Source: Toxotes chatareus
Lineage: Eukaryota; Chordata; Actinopteri; Toxotidae
DNA: 64,000 bases
Reading direction: 5' to 3'
Assembly (NCBI GenBank): GCA_016801885.1
Contig: CM028888.1
Coordinates: 2,030,501-2,094,500 of the forward strand
Position numbers and translations under genes: made by a program. Under the pieces are notes generated by a model that did not search any database, had not been told where the DNA came from, and saw only the letters and a program-made list of their open reading frames with translations. Shown here piece after piece: positions 38,560 to 51,743 of this stretch; the stretch's first letter is position 1, and each line of letters opens with the position of its first letter.

Positions 38560-39010
38560 CACCCCCGCTCCAGCTGAAGCACAGTGGTTCGCTCCCCCTA
38601 GCGGCAGAGCTCCGAGCCGCGGAGCGTCACAGCGCCGGTGTCCGTGCCCCCAGTCAGAGTGAAAGTTGTCTCCGCCAAGAAAAGCGGGCGGTCCAGGAGT
38701 CGTCAGTTACCGCCGCCGCTGCTTCGCACGCTTTCTCCCGCAGAGATGAGGCGGAAGGAGAAGAGGCTGCTGCAGTTCGCCGGGCTGCTCATAGCGGCTC
38801 TTCTTTTCCTCCCAAACGTCGGGCTGTGGTCTTTGTACAGGGACCGAGTGTTCGACAACTCGCCCGACACGGTGGACGGTCCGGGCGGCGTTCCGCCGAT
38901 ACAGGTAAGGGGAGCTCGGCCGCGAGTGGCCCAGCGTTAGCGCTGAGGTCTTCGCGGGTGTCTGCTGTTTCTCGGTTGTCTCGCCGTGTTTCGGCGGTGT
39001 CGGTGTCCTC
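38560..39010 (+). promoter_or_regulatory. galnt10: CpG-rich promoter and 5' UTR region of galnt10
   Basis: The stretch from about 38,590 to 39,000 contains roughly 45 CpG dinucleotides by eye, in strong contrast to the CpG-poor flanks, and it encloses the first coding exon. No TATA box stands at a convincing place, as expected for a broad housekeeping-type promoter. A GC-box-like AGCGGGCGG lies near 38,685, and CTCCCCCTAGCGGCAG at 38,592-38,607 is a near match to a CTCF site. There is no ATG between about 38,520 and the start codon at 38,746, so the 5' UTR has no upstream initiation in its proximal part. The transcription start itself cannot be placed from sequence. Confidence 0.75.
38746..38904 (+). 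CDS. galnt10: Polypeptide N-acetylgalactosaminyltransferase 10, exon 1 (partial gene)
   Basis: The gene product is a Golgi type II membrane enzyme that transfers GalNAc from UDP-GalNAc to Ser/Thr, and family knowledge says GALNT10 prefers substrates already carrying GalNAc. This exon encodes 53 residues. The cytoplasmic tail MRRKEKRLLQ is followed by a hydrophobic signal anchor at residues 11-30 (ending FLPNVGLWSL) and then YRDR and an acidic, proline/glycine-rich stem. MRRKEKRLLQ and LLPNVGLWALYR-like sequence are diagnostic of vertebrate GALNT10 as I recall it. ATG 38,746 is chosen because it matches the family start and is the first in-frame ATG; the codon at 38,638 in the same open frame is GTG. 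The exon ends CAG|GTAAGG, phase 0. Confidence 0.93.
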
Positions 39011-39110
39011 CAGAAATACTTCAAATGTGAGAGTTTGGTGGCTGCACGTAGTGTGGAGGCAGGAACGATTTTCGACTGGAACGCTGCGTACTTCGCAGGG
39101 TCTCATTACA

Positions 39111-39138
39111 CCCCCTCCCCTCCCCTCCTCTCCCCTCC
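39111..39138 (-). other. G-quadruplex motif just downstream of exon 1
   Basis: The plus strand is CCCCCTCCCCTCCCCTCC followed by TCTCCCCTCC, so the minus strand has four runs of at least four G separated by one to six bases. It starts about 206 bp after the exon 1 donor, at the edge of the CpG-rich promoter. It could form a quadruplex or i-motif and influence promoter activity. Confidence 0.8.
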
Positions 39139-42100
39139 GTTCAATACATCAACCTTGGCATTCCCACACTGAACGTGGGAGAGTGTGTGCGATGTGATTT
39201 ACAAGATGGACCCTGTTTTTGGCACCGTGTCAGCCGGGCAGGTCAGTAGTTACCGCGGCCGGGATGAGCAGGCAGCCACGTAGCTAACCCGGAGCTAGGC
39301 GTCGCAGTAAAGTTACAATAACAGGGGACTTCAGGAAGTTGGCAAGTGTTTAACAGGGCGGTGCTGCGTTCACGAGTTTACTCACGGTTAAAGGTGCATC
39401 ACGGGGCCAGGATTCAAGGTTAAGTGTTCACATAGTCTTTAGCTCAGGGTGGGAGTTTATCAGCCCCCCATGAAACCATCCTTTAGACGTATGAAAGTTT
39501 AAAACCAGTGTCCCACCATGTGTACAGCTGGTTTTTTTTTATTACAGGCAGTACAGGGCTGTAACTAGTGATTGTTTTCATTTAATCTACTGGTTGCTTT
39601 TATGATTAAATTACTGAGTTTATAAAATGTCAGCAGATATGAGCTGCCCCATTTTAGCTTCCCAGTGTCCAAGGTGGCATCTTTGCTTATGTAGATGTTT
39701 GTTCTTCTTTTGTTATGTCCAACCAACAGTACAAAATCCAAAGACTCTCAGATTACAATGATATAAACCATACAACAGAAGCGATCTCTGATTTTATACT
39801 CATCTGACAATGCATCCATGTTTCCCCTCGTGTAACAGAACTAGGAAGGCCTCATGACATTTCCTGTTGCAGTCTTTGGTTGAAGGAATGAAGTTGCGTC
39901 TTTTTAAAAGGGTTTAAAGTCCTTGTTTGTTTGAACAGCAGACATACATTTTTCGTACCAGCAGGATAGAAGAGTCTTTAAGGATTTTGGAAATAACTTC
40001 AGAACAAAGTGTTTTCAGAGTCCGACATCTGTTTATTTCTTGAGGAAAACAGGTGCTTGTTTTTGTGGCTTGAGGTGAATCATCAGTGCAGAAGTCTTAA
40101 AAGCTAACAAAACCAAAAATGAGATACACAAGCTGGTGCTGATTGTGTTGTTATGTTGGTCCACATAAACATTCAGAAACCTCACAAGGACGGACCCTCT
40201 TTGGCAGACAATGGTAGCCCCTCTTATTCAAATGAGGCAGATTCCGCTGAATGGAGGCTTTCATGGATGGTATGTGTGTTCGTGTGTGTTTTGGGTGGTG
40301 GTGTTTGTCCAAATGCAGCAAACGTACTTGACTGGAATGATTGTAGGTGTTCAGTGAGAAGGACTGAGTGGTGGCAGAGTTCAGTTTTGATGCATTAGCT
40401 AAAGCCTGATACATGTGTGTCTTCATGCAGAATTAAACTGCGATAAGGTATGAAATGGTTCTGGAAACAATCTTTTTCATGATCAGTTCATTGTTTAGTC
40501 CATAAATGTTGATAAATCCCCAACAAAGGTCCACAGTGATGTCTCCTATGTCTTGTTGTTATCAGCAGCTAAAGCTAATTTGCAGGCTGAATTGCAGGGT
40601 ATGATAAAGCCGACTTATTCTGCACAGATCCTCTCCAAGGATCTGTTTTCTCTGCTGAAGTTTGGATTTGATATTTTCAAATGACAAGAAATGTTCTGAA
40701 TGGGATTAAGGGACATCTACGAGACCGGGAAAATCCTGTTACCAATTAGCAAACTGCGTGATAACAGCTGTCAACCTCCACAGCGGTTTGATCAGAGACA
40801 GACAGATGTGAGAAATGGTGCCAACTTTATCCAATAATAGAGGAGCCTTGAATGGCAGATTACATCTGTAACTCATTCCACAACAAAGTTGGCAATCAGC
40901 AGTTAATCCTCTGGTCAAAACCAACAAACTTCACACGTGAAAACAGTGATTACATGAGAGGTAAGGGCTGAATCATTGGGACACGCTGCCCTCCTTCATT
41001 CCTGTGGATTAACCGTGTGCTGTCCTCACCTGAGCTGAGTCTGGCAGATTCTGACACATCTCATCTTGCGGTGAACGGGGTAACAAGATGAAGCCATAAT
41101 TGCCTCATTCATCAAGTTTGTGGGCTTTGCTGTGTGATGCAGGGCTTCTGCTCTGCCGGTCTGCTGTCTCTTCCTCTCACACCTTAGTGACTAGTAACTA
41201 GTTTTCGGAACCTGGTACCTGAACAGAAACCCAGACAGTCTGCCTCAGATCTGCTGTAGGTATGTTGGCACAGCATAAGCGTCTCTGACCTCTGCACTGT
41301 GCAGTAATACAGCTGTGTCAAATACAGTAGCTACAAGTAGTGTAAGCTGTAATAATGTGCCTGTGCATACGGTGCCTGAATGAGTATTTCATACTGCTCT
41401 GGCAAACATGAGCTGCTTCAGAGCTTCCCCACTGTGACAGTGACAGAAAGGTAATTTGCACATTTCCCGTCTCTTATTAAGGATGCCTGTTGAAGCAGAG
41501 GTGGCTCATCTTCCTCCTGTCCGCTCCAGCAGCTCAGGTTAAGTGGAGATTAGAGGAGATGAGAGCAACGGTAGAATTTAAAAAAGAGGCTGCAGAGTTT
41601 GACCTGCCGTGCCGCCCAGCTAACTGACTGTATGTATTGACTGAGACAAATGCATGTCCAGACAGAAGCTCGGATGCATTTAGACGAACTTGCCAAGGCG
41701 TTCGAGTCCCCATCCACTTTTAGTTGAACAGGCAGTGCTGGCATCACTAAATGTGTAAGATCAGATAAAGTCAGCAGACTATGTTGCTGCTAAGATTTGC
41801 AGATAAATATGGAAATTAGTTAGTTATCAATGTACGTTTCAGTCGTTATTAACCTGAGTGACTTGAAGTATTCCACATCCTTGCCAGAGAAACAGGGTGT
41901 TCATCTCAGGAAGTCTCTTTAACTTATTTGGGACCATTGCTGCAGTTTCCAGTGATGAGGTATTGGGGTGTGGGACAACTGGCTGTAAGCTTAGTAGTTC
42001 CCACCGTACGTGTCTAATTTTACTTCTCTTGGTTGTCTCAGACTGTGTTCGGGGCTGAGCTGTAGCGGGAGTTCTCTGAGATCTTTTTACAGCAGCACAC

Positions 42101-45100
42101 ATTTTTGGTGTTTCTCGCTCTGCTCAGAGCTCAGTTATTTCTGACTCCTTTGCATCTGGAAAACCTGCTTGCCAGAAAGCGTGCTGCATTACTATGACAA
42201 CTGGTAATCTTTGGCTGTTGTCCCCAGTCGCAGCAGTGGCATGACTCCACATTTGACAAGGTTTTTTTTTTAATGATTTAGATGTTTATTCTTTTGTTTT
42301 GACATATAAATGTTGCCTCATGTTGATGTTTGAGGATTTGATGAACCCAGATTCAGTTAAAACCCGAATTTTGTTTTACCGTGAGAGACAAGTACCACAA
42401 GCTGCTCCTTTACTGTTGCTGATGTGGCTTTTAGTGGAGTACCGAGCTAGCATGAATTATTGATCGATCAACTCAGAAAATTAATCAATAATTATTCTTT
42501 GAAGTCACAACATCTCAGATGTGAGCTGCCATTCTTTGCTTGGCAATCAAGAAAAAAAAAAATCAAATGTCTTTAGCTTACAGTCATTTGAATGTAACTA
42601 ATCAATTATAACTTGGAATTAGACTAAACAATATCATGCACTTAAAAACGATTTAAAGTGTTAACTGCTAAAAACCTGAGGGGATGAATAGCAGAGCGCA
42701 GCCCTGTGGGTTAGCTCACATGGAAAATGTAGATCAGACAACATACTACATGCCTCTGCGTAGCTCTTTCACGTGTTCCCAGGTCAGGTTTTATTTTTGC
42801 TGCTACTTGCTGGTGGTTTTGCCTCTTGCTAACTGGGTGTAATCAGCTCTGGTAAAAGTCCAGAAGATAAGGTGTGCTCGTGAAAGGAAAGCTGGCTGAG
42901 ATTCACGGCCCTGTCACAGAGAAATGAGAATCATACAGGCTTCGGTACACTGGAGGCTACATTTATGAGCCACACACTGTAGGCTGGATTACTGTTCATT
43001 CATCACTGCGGGACCTTGTGCGTTTCGCCTCTGACACATGTACAGTACAGTCCCTGACTTACACACACACTTCAATATACTGTTTTTAGAGCCAGTAGAA
43101 GGTCAGTCAGCAACTGTCCAGTCTTATTAATGAGCAGCCCTCAAAGTAAACAAGGACGTCTATGTAGAACATCTCAGGACAAGGAGAAGTCCCAGCTGAA
43201 AAATATTGAAAGAACTTCTTTTAATTACTCTGCTACAGAAGCTGCGGATTGTCAAACCACAGCTTGCCCGGCAAATTATTACTCTAGAACAAAGTGGTTC
43301 TCTGAATAAATACCCCAAGTGCTTCAGCCTGATTTTGAATTCCCTGGCTGTCTGCTCGTGATGTATTCCTACCCCACAGTCACAATGCAAATCAGATATT
43401 TGTTTGACCCCTCTGTCCTCCAGGCCCTCCACGGGGCCTTAAAAACATTGTAAGTCTGACATTTGTCCTTTTGAGGAAAAATAAAATGAACCCTTGATGC
43501 TTTATTCATTTACTCGTTACCTACCGAAAACCTTTTGAGGAACACACGTTGGCTATAACTAGGCTACAAGTGTTCAGAGGCATGATTGGACCCAGTGAAA
43601 CCATTTAATGGAGTAATTTGGTTTGTAGCCCACATTGTTCTAATAAGAAAAGCTAATATTTTCATAGCAGCAGGATGTGAGGATACAAATTGAAACTCGC
43701 TCTGCACATATTGACATAATGGTGTTTGTTACTCAGCCACCTAACAAGTAATATAAGTTTTCAAATTAATGGTTTCTCCTGTAGCAGTTTCATTTGCAAG
43801 GCACTGTGTTGAAGAAAGGAGTCGACATGTTCCTCATCGCTAACACTAAATTCCGGGAACTGGGCCAAGCTAGATGTATAAAGCCATCGAAATGTCCCAA
43901 TTTCTGATGCCTCGGTACGGTCGTCTGTAAGGCCTGGTCCCCGCTTCTCCTCAGCGCCTCAGCAGAGTCGAACTGTTTGACCTGCAGCTCCCTGTCTGTT
44001 TCCTCTCTGTTGCTATTCTGATAAACATTAAAGTTGAATAAAAGTTTAGCCTGTGGTTCTGTGAAAAATCTCTCCTTTCTGCTCTATTGACATCATGTGG
44101 GAGAGAGGGAATGATGTTTCATGCCAATAGCAGGCAGTGATTTTAGAGCGCTCGGGAACCTCGAGGCTGCACCTACAGGAAGCGCGAATCCAAAGTGCAC
44201 AGAAACAAAATTGAAATTAAATGGATTTAGGCTGGCTTCACACAACCGTTCATGTGGATTGGTCCACACGTGCACAAGGATGTGAAGAAAAACTGAGCCT
44301 CCTCAAGGCACAGTTTGGCACCGGGAGTAATTTCAGGCTGCACTGAATTTCCTCATATGACTGTGAACAAGTGTGGGGAAACGGAGGCCCTCTCTCAATT
44401 AAGGAAATCACATCAACTCTGTGAATCCTGTGAGGTTAAGAGCAATTAGAGAGGCTGTGAGCAGGATTAAGACAGTTTAACATGGTTTATGATAACAGTT
44501 GTGAGAGTTCATTAGTTGATTACACTGCTCACTGCTGTATGTTTTTTTTTAATTGTAAAAAAAACTGCCTTCACTGCAAAGAAGACCTTCATTTTTGAGT
44601 GTTGAGCTTTAGAGAAGGTGAACGTCAGTGTGAGTTTTTTAGTTTGTCGTCATAATGAGAAGGACGTTTATGATGTTGGCGTAAAAAGGTTGTTTTCTGT
44701 GATCAAGACCCAACACGCTGACAAAATGTTTGCTGGTTTATTACAACCCGCACCTTATTTTTCTAGCTTTAGTCATCACTAATCCAAGTTAAGCAAACTT
44801 ATTTGGACGAGAAACAAAGGGAAGTGGTACATTTTTACACCTTGACAACTTCCTGGTGTAGTGGTGCGTGGATGCAGGCTTGTGTCCAGTCAGGGATTGT
44901 TATTAACATTTCAGGTGTGTTTACTTTTACATCCAAATATAACGGTTTACATCATCTGACTAAACTGTTGCCTTGTTTACAACCTAAATGATTGATGACG
45001 GCTGTGGTTGTGTTGCCTCAGTGAGTGAAATGTTTTGACTATTATGTATTTTTGGACATTTTATAGACAAAACAGCCAATTGATTAATGGAGGAAACAAT

Positions 45101-48100
45101 CAGGAGATTAATTGGTAATAATTCTGATTATTTGCATTTGTTAGAACGTCTCTCGTAATCATGGAAATGTGATCGGGAAGGAACAAACCATGAATAGAAA
45201 TGAATGTTGTGCCCAGCTTGTTTCTGCTCGCAGAGTGTTACTGTGTCTGCAGACTTGATGTGAGACATAGTAATGTGAGAGTGATGTGTCCATCACATCC
45301 CAGTGTAAAACACTGTGTTGCTTTACTGTAAAATTAAAATTTCACTTACATCAACATGAGATTTTGTTACAGTGAGATTTAGAGAGAAAACAAATCACCC
45401 TGCTCCAAGATTTGGTGATCAAGAGGAAAGCTGTTAACGTCAGTACCTGATGTAGTCTCGCTAAGCTGTGGGCTAGCTGTGCTTCCAGACTGGGAAATGA
45501 GATTTTATCTTTAATGTGTTAAGCCTCTGGAAACGAGGGAGAGTGAGGGGTGAAAGTCATTTGCAAAGACAAGTGGAGTTACTTGCTGCAGACTTAAGTC
45601 TTTGCACTTTATCAGTCAGAGCTGGGAGAGGAGGAGAGGAAGGGAGGGGGTGAAGCACCTCAGGAGAAAAAGGCAGAGCAAGCGGGAAAAAGAGGTGTTT
45701 GTTCACAGGCTGACTTTTTTGGAGAGCGTTTCCTCCCCAGGTTCCTCGCACAAGGCAGACGTTGACTCGCTGCTGGCTGCGGCGCAGACTGAGCGCGTGC
45801 AGAAGCTGCTCTGTATGCCTGTCAGGGATCTGCTGCCCCAGATCAGTGCAAGGAGCCAAATGAGGGACAGGTGCAGCAGACAGCCTGTGGATACGGAGCG
45901 AGGAGTCAGGCTTTTAATTACAGCCACGTGGGTTATGGAGCTGCCTTTTTTCAAGGTTCAGATGATTAAGCTAATCCCTGGACGCTAATTGAAGGCCAGC
46001 TCTGTACTTCACAGTGCTGAGCCTCACAAAGAATAAGATGCACTCTAATGTTGTACGTTCAGTATATTTAGTTTCTTGAGCTTCAAATACACACAGTCAC
46101 ACTGACCTGGGGTCAGATGCTGAACATTTCAGGGCTCCATATTAAATCTGCGCATGAACAAAATCTGAAACATGAAGTCTTTGCACTAGTTTTAATAAAA
46201 CTCTGCATATGCATTATTCAGCATTGTTCACTTCAGGCCTGACAGAGTTGTGATGTTTCCTCGTTGTTGCGCAGCACAGAAACACAGGAGTGATGATTAT
46301 ATGTAACAGCCATCAGTTTTTAAAGGGGCACACCGCTGATTTAACACGTTAGAAACACTTGTTAGAAATTGTACCGCTCAACCAGTTTAGTAATATGTTC
46401 TTTGTTGTCTGTGAAAGCAACTTCCTCAAGTCCGACAAAATAATCTGATGATGTTATCAGGGTTATCTCACATTTAGCTTGATGCATCAGATGTTAAATA
46501 GAAAGTTCGTACTACAAACAAGATGCTACTGAACCGTACAATGGGACCTGGAGTTTGATCCAAACTCAGGATTATAAAATCATATCTCCGACATCTTTGC
46601 TGCTTATATTTTGATCATTCTGTTTTTTAAACCAGTTCGTTAGGTTCTTATCTCGAGTTGGCTGAGAGGAGAGCGTGGTCCCTCAGCTTAATGAAAGTCC
46701 TGTTGGCTGCAAGGAAAACTGAAAACTCTGTATGCAGCTCTCTGAATCAGGATGAACGATCAGGACGGCTTTTCCTGCAGCTGTTATTTAAGTCTGTGCT
46801 GTCCTATTCGACCTGAGCAGTGTGCTTTGTGTCCAGTGTGTGGCACCGAGTAAATCAGCAGATCGTTGTCCTGTTGTCCTGTCTCTCAGTGAGCCGCTGT
46901 CTGTGTTTGTGAGGTTTTCCGTCTGATCTCTGGCTCAGACCTTTTTTATCATCACTGTTAATCATCAGCTGAATTCCTGAGCTGTAAAATGTTCCTTTGT
47001 AACTCTCACCATTGAGAACTATTGTAGAACAGTGGAACTGTTGGCTGGTAAATAGATCCGAACTTTTCTTCACCTCAACGTTGTGTCTGTTGTGTTCAGT
47101 TATGTTATTGTTGGCTGGATGTGTTTCCTGTTTCGCTGCTGGGAAAAAAAAACTGTGTGTACTCGACCCCAGCATCTGACCTGTGATGAGTTTGTCTTTA
47201 TTAAGGGAAAAATGCACCAGAGCACTCTGAGGCGCGAAGTGTGTTTCTTTCTGTGGCGGGTGCTCTCGGAGTCCGCGGCATTTAATGGCATTCTGCTGTG
47301 GGCTTTGTTCATAAGAGATAAAAGCTGTGTGTGTGTGTGTGTTTAAAAGACAAAACAGCATTCTTTCCACATCGCCTGCTCGGCTGCACAGCAGTAAAGA
47401 TCAGGTGATGATAAGGCAAATCACAGTCGTTTCATAGACATGACAGTTAAATCAGCCGGGCATCATGGGAAAAGGAGGAACAGTTTGAGTGTCCAGTGTC
47501 TGAGCAGATGATCCATTAAACCTGAGGCACGTTGGTTCTACTGTACGTCCTTCTTCTCTGGACAGTAACCTGAACCAGAAACATCAGTACTCGGCTCATA
47601 TAGACCTTTTTAATGGGCTCATTAAAGCATTTTCTTTATTATTTATTATTATTATTATTGCATGGAAAAGTCTCAGCACAGAGAAAGTCAGACGTCTTTA
47701 TACCAGTTATTAGCATCAGCAGTCAAAGGCAGAGTTTAAACTTGGGGGTATCAATGCAGAGGGCCGCTTTCTGCCTGCACAGCTCAGACAGTTTCTCCTG
47801 GAAGACATTCATGTTGTTGTGCTGAGTTGTGCGGGAACAGTGATAGAAATAAGTTGTCGAGAATGGAAAAAGAGAGTGGGAGGGATAAGTTCAAACTCTG
47901 GCTTCTCTCACAGCACCAATCAATCACAGCACAAAGTGGGTGTGAATGTCAGATTGTCGGTTTTGAGAAGTTACAGAACTCCGACGTGGGGAGGGTTTGG
48001 AGGGAGGCGGTGTCAGAAGCTAGTAAACTGATTATATTGAGAATATTGGCAGCTTCAGAAGTGGCTCAGTTTGGGGTTCAACCTGAATCAAATGTCCTCT

Positions 48101-48226
48101 GATGCAGCAACCAGGAGACTTGTTTTGAATCCAAAGCACATACAGCAACTCTGACAGAAAAACAACTGATTGTCGCAGTCAGTTATTTTCCAATTATTTG
48201 CCATATTATTTTAATTAGCTACCAGA

Positions 48227-48248
48227 ACTGTTCTTGAATAAGAACAGT
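48227..48248. repeat. 9-bp perfect hairpin
   Basis: ACTGTTCTT and AAGAACAGT pair perfectly around GAAT. The half sites resemble steroid-receptor TGTTCT/AGAACA words, but the 4-base spacing plus orientation is not the classical 3-base-spaced response element. Confidence 0.7.
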
Positions 48249-49233
48249 GATGTATGGAAACAGACTGTGCAGAAAATTAACTGGTATAGTAGCAAAGGGA
48301 GAAAATAAAATGCCCAGTCGGACTAAAATTGAAGTCAGTTTGTGTAAACAGAAGTGGGAACTGAAGACTGCGTCTCGTCTTTATGCAGCTTGCAAAACAG
48401 TGAAGTTGTGCCAGACCAGGTTAATCAATAAGGGAAATTAGTTAATGTCCAGTTACACAGGAGCATTAAGTCTGTCAGACCACTTAAATCTGTCCACATG
48501 AAAATATTACATTTATCGAATGGATTTTAGGTTAAGCAGAACTAGATGGGTAGCAATAAAACCATTAATGAAGCAGTATTATAAACATTGATTTCTCCGT
48601 CCGCTGAGGAAAACAAAACAAAGGAGCTGCTAATATAAAGCTGGGTGCTGCAGCAGGTGCTTTGGGTCAGCTCTTTGCTCAGCGGCACCTCGGCAGCTGT
48701 TGCTGGCGCACAGAGTGAGTCGTGATTCAAAGTACCAGGTTCCCACGATGAAACATTTCTTCTCACGCCATTAGGCCACTGCCGTCGTGCTTCCCCTGTG
48801 AAGTGTGACTACGTCGTTTCATTTTGACAGATCACGGCGCAATAGATGTTTCCTGTAGTTCAGAGAGCTTCAGAGGACGGGATGGAACTGAGACAGCTGG
48901 TCCCCCTTTTTCTAGTCTTAAAGCACTTTTCAGCAATCAGACCGCAGCACTACTGAACAGCTGTTTGAAGATTGACGTGCTGCTGTTTTTTTGTTCTGCT
49001 AGACCATGGCACGTCTTACTGAGCTACCTGCAGGAACAGCAGGTGATGTGACTGTTAGCATTTATGATGCTTTGATCATCACACACACACACACACTCAT
49101 ACCATCCCCCAACCTGTCTGCATCTTGGATCAAATTCAGGGGATCAATTTCTTTTTTTCCCTTGTCTTGTAAAATATTTTCATTGGTGCTGATTAGAGAC
49201 GTAGAACAATCCGTAAAAAGATGAGCTGTACAG

Positions 49234-49259
49234 GTGAGGAGGAGGAGGAGGAGGAGGAA
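49234..49259. repeat. (GAG)n microsatellite
   Basis: A GAG/GGA trinucleotide tract of about 26 bases in galnt10 intron 1. Confidence 0.95.
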
Positions 49260-51710
49260 GAAATGGCTGTGGTGGCGGCTGATGCAGTGTAGCACCATTC
49301 CAGTTTAATGTCATCATTAACACTGTTGTCACGCAAACTGCTGCTTTGATGAATACATTGGATGAAATGTTTCACTGGATAACACAGCCACAGTCCCATC
49401 ACTGTTGCTATTATTGAAATAATTCATCATAATTCAGGCCTGAAATTAAGTGACACAGAACAGCTTGTGCTTTAAAACCACACTTTGCTGTGTTTTGTTC
49501 ATCGTGCTAATTCTTACCTCAGCCCCTCGGATGAACAGGACTCCTCCAGCTCTGGTGCTTACCTGCTGCCAGCTGCAGACCCCATCAGTATAACTACCTG
49601 TACTACGTTAGCTATGGTCTGTATTGTTAATGAGTTGCTGGGTGGCATGTGATTGTTGTGAGGGAGCCAACAAGCACCCTGGCCAGCGCTGTGTGAGTTA
49701 GCTGGCAAACCAAAACGGCGCTGGTCACTGCACCTCTCGATGTCTGCATAGTTACAACAGCAAAAAATGAATGTGTGAGCCTTCATAAAGGAATCTGATC
49801 CATTAATGTTGATATGAAATTAGTATTAGTAACATTAGTACATGAGACGTTAACAGTCGTTGTGAATGATGCTGTGCAGGAAGCAGCTATCTGGCATCTT
49901 AATTCTGCCCAAAAGAACCTAATTTAAATAGCAATGGTAGATATCAGCCCTCCAGGAAATGTAACTCTGCTAATTGGCGACTGAACTTGTGCAGCGGCTT
50001 TTAGAAATGTGATTTTTCAAAAGTTATTTTCAGCTTCCAGTGTGTGACTGACACAGGAGTTAAGCTCATGGCAAACATGTCATACTGCAGGAAAAATAAC
50101 TCGCATCCTCAGATGCTGTGGAGTTTGACCGTGCTGCCGATGAAGAGACTGAAGATGTCACCAGTGTCAACAAGTTTCTAATGGTACTGGCAACAGTTCA
50201 GACGTCTAAAACAGTCAAAGAAAAATATAAAAAAAAAAGAAAATCAACAAGATATTACATTCCGGTGGAGTGAGAGGAGCCCTTTCATATCAAGTTTTTT
50301 TCCCCTGTGGGAAGAGGGTCAAAGATGGGCACTCACTGTTTTCAGACCTTTGCGCTGCATGTGGGTCTGGTGGTTGTTTGAGAAGGCAGAGAAGCTCTAT
50401 CAGTGATTTTTGATGTTGTGCACACACTTTTATCAGTTGCTTCTTTTTCGAACTGTTGAGCTGCTACATCACACTGTTATCGAGAGGGGAAGCACACGCT
50501 GCTCTGTAAAACTGTGCCCTGCCCTTCCTGGACAAATGAAACGCCTTGGCACAGGACCATGGACAACCCTGTGAAAACATTAATTGTTTCTGTGCCCAGT
50601 TTTGACACGTGACATTTCATTTGTGCAGCTTTAAACATTATTTAAAATCTACACAAATCTCAAGAGCAGCTTGACTTTTCAGAACATAGGCCCTGGTGTC
50701 AACAGTCTTCATCGAGACTAGAACTACTTTATCTGGAAAGGAGCAGTTACAATAGAATCTGTCCAATGGCGGTGACATGTGCTCTGTTAAAACCTAAAGA
50801 CTGAGATGTGGATGAAAGCAATAAAAAGCTAGTAAGTTGACCATTGAGCTCAAGTCGTTTTTATTTATTGGAAGTAGACGTTCCATTTTTTTGAGGACCA
50901 CAGAGACATTCCCCTTTCCTCCCCTGCATCAGAATAGCAGCGGAAATATCGGAGACAGAAACGTCAAAACCTGAGTCAGTAACACCGCAACACTCTGCAT
51001 GGACAGATACCAGGTAACTGAGAAATTATGAGGACCTTCTAATAGACATGGCTGCTTTTTGTATCTTAGTCTTGAATCTGATGAGTCAATTCTGATTCTG
51101 TTGTGGCGTCTTTTACTGCCGCGGGGAGCTGGAGCCTGTCATTAGTCTCTGTACCCGGCACTGAAACGAGGCAGCGGGCTGAAACACGTCGGTAGATTTA
51201 CAGCGTGTTATTCATTACGAACCAGCCGCTGTATGTGGGTCTCTCTCTGACGGTTCTCAAAGCGTTGCCTCTGCCCACTTTGTTTCACATTACACTCTCA
51301 TATTGGACTGTTGTCTGTTGAACCCCAAGCTATCATCCCGTGGCCTGATTGTCCCCTCACTGACAAATGTTGATAATTGCCTTCCAGTGGAGCTGTAAAA
51401 GCTCTCCCTGCTGTGCCCATTGATTCGCTCTTCCTAACCAGTGGTGGGAAGGAGCAACGCGCCTTGGGCTCTCTGGCTTGGCATGGCACAGCAGAGCTTG
51501 GCACAGCAGGACGAGCCAGCCATCGGGAGATATATGGAGGGAAGCTAGCAGGATTAGGGACGCTGAGATAACTGATTTGCCGATCATTATGTAAGCCACA
51601 TCTGTCCTCTGTCCCCTCAGTGGCACCCGGCCTCCCACGCTGAGTGCAGTCAAACCCGGCAGCAACATGAAGAGATGAGGCTCTGAGTTCTGCTTACAGA
51701 GAGGAAGCCA

Positions 51711-51743
51711 GGGGAGGGGGTGGGGGGTGAGGGGGAGGGGAGG
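51711..51743 (+). other. Intronic G-quadruplex motif, plus strand
   Basis: Five G runs of four to six bases are separated by single or few bases (GGGGAGGGGGTGGGGGGTGA, then GGGGGAGGGGAGG). Because it is on the sense strand it would also be present in the nascent galnt10 transcript. Confidence 0.85.

Noticed and set aside
38638..38745. In-frame N-terminal extension of galnt10 by 36 codons
   Set aside because: The open frame continues upstream, but the codon at 38,638 is GTG, not ATG. The first ATG at 38,746 matches the known GALNT10 start MRRKEKRLLQ.
46855..47370. 171-codon minus-strand open frame in intron 1
   Set aside because: It includes a His-Thr run from a CA repeat, has no known domain and lies antisense within an intron.
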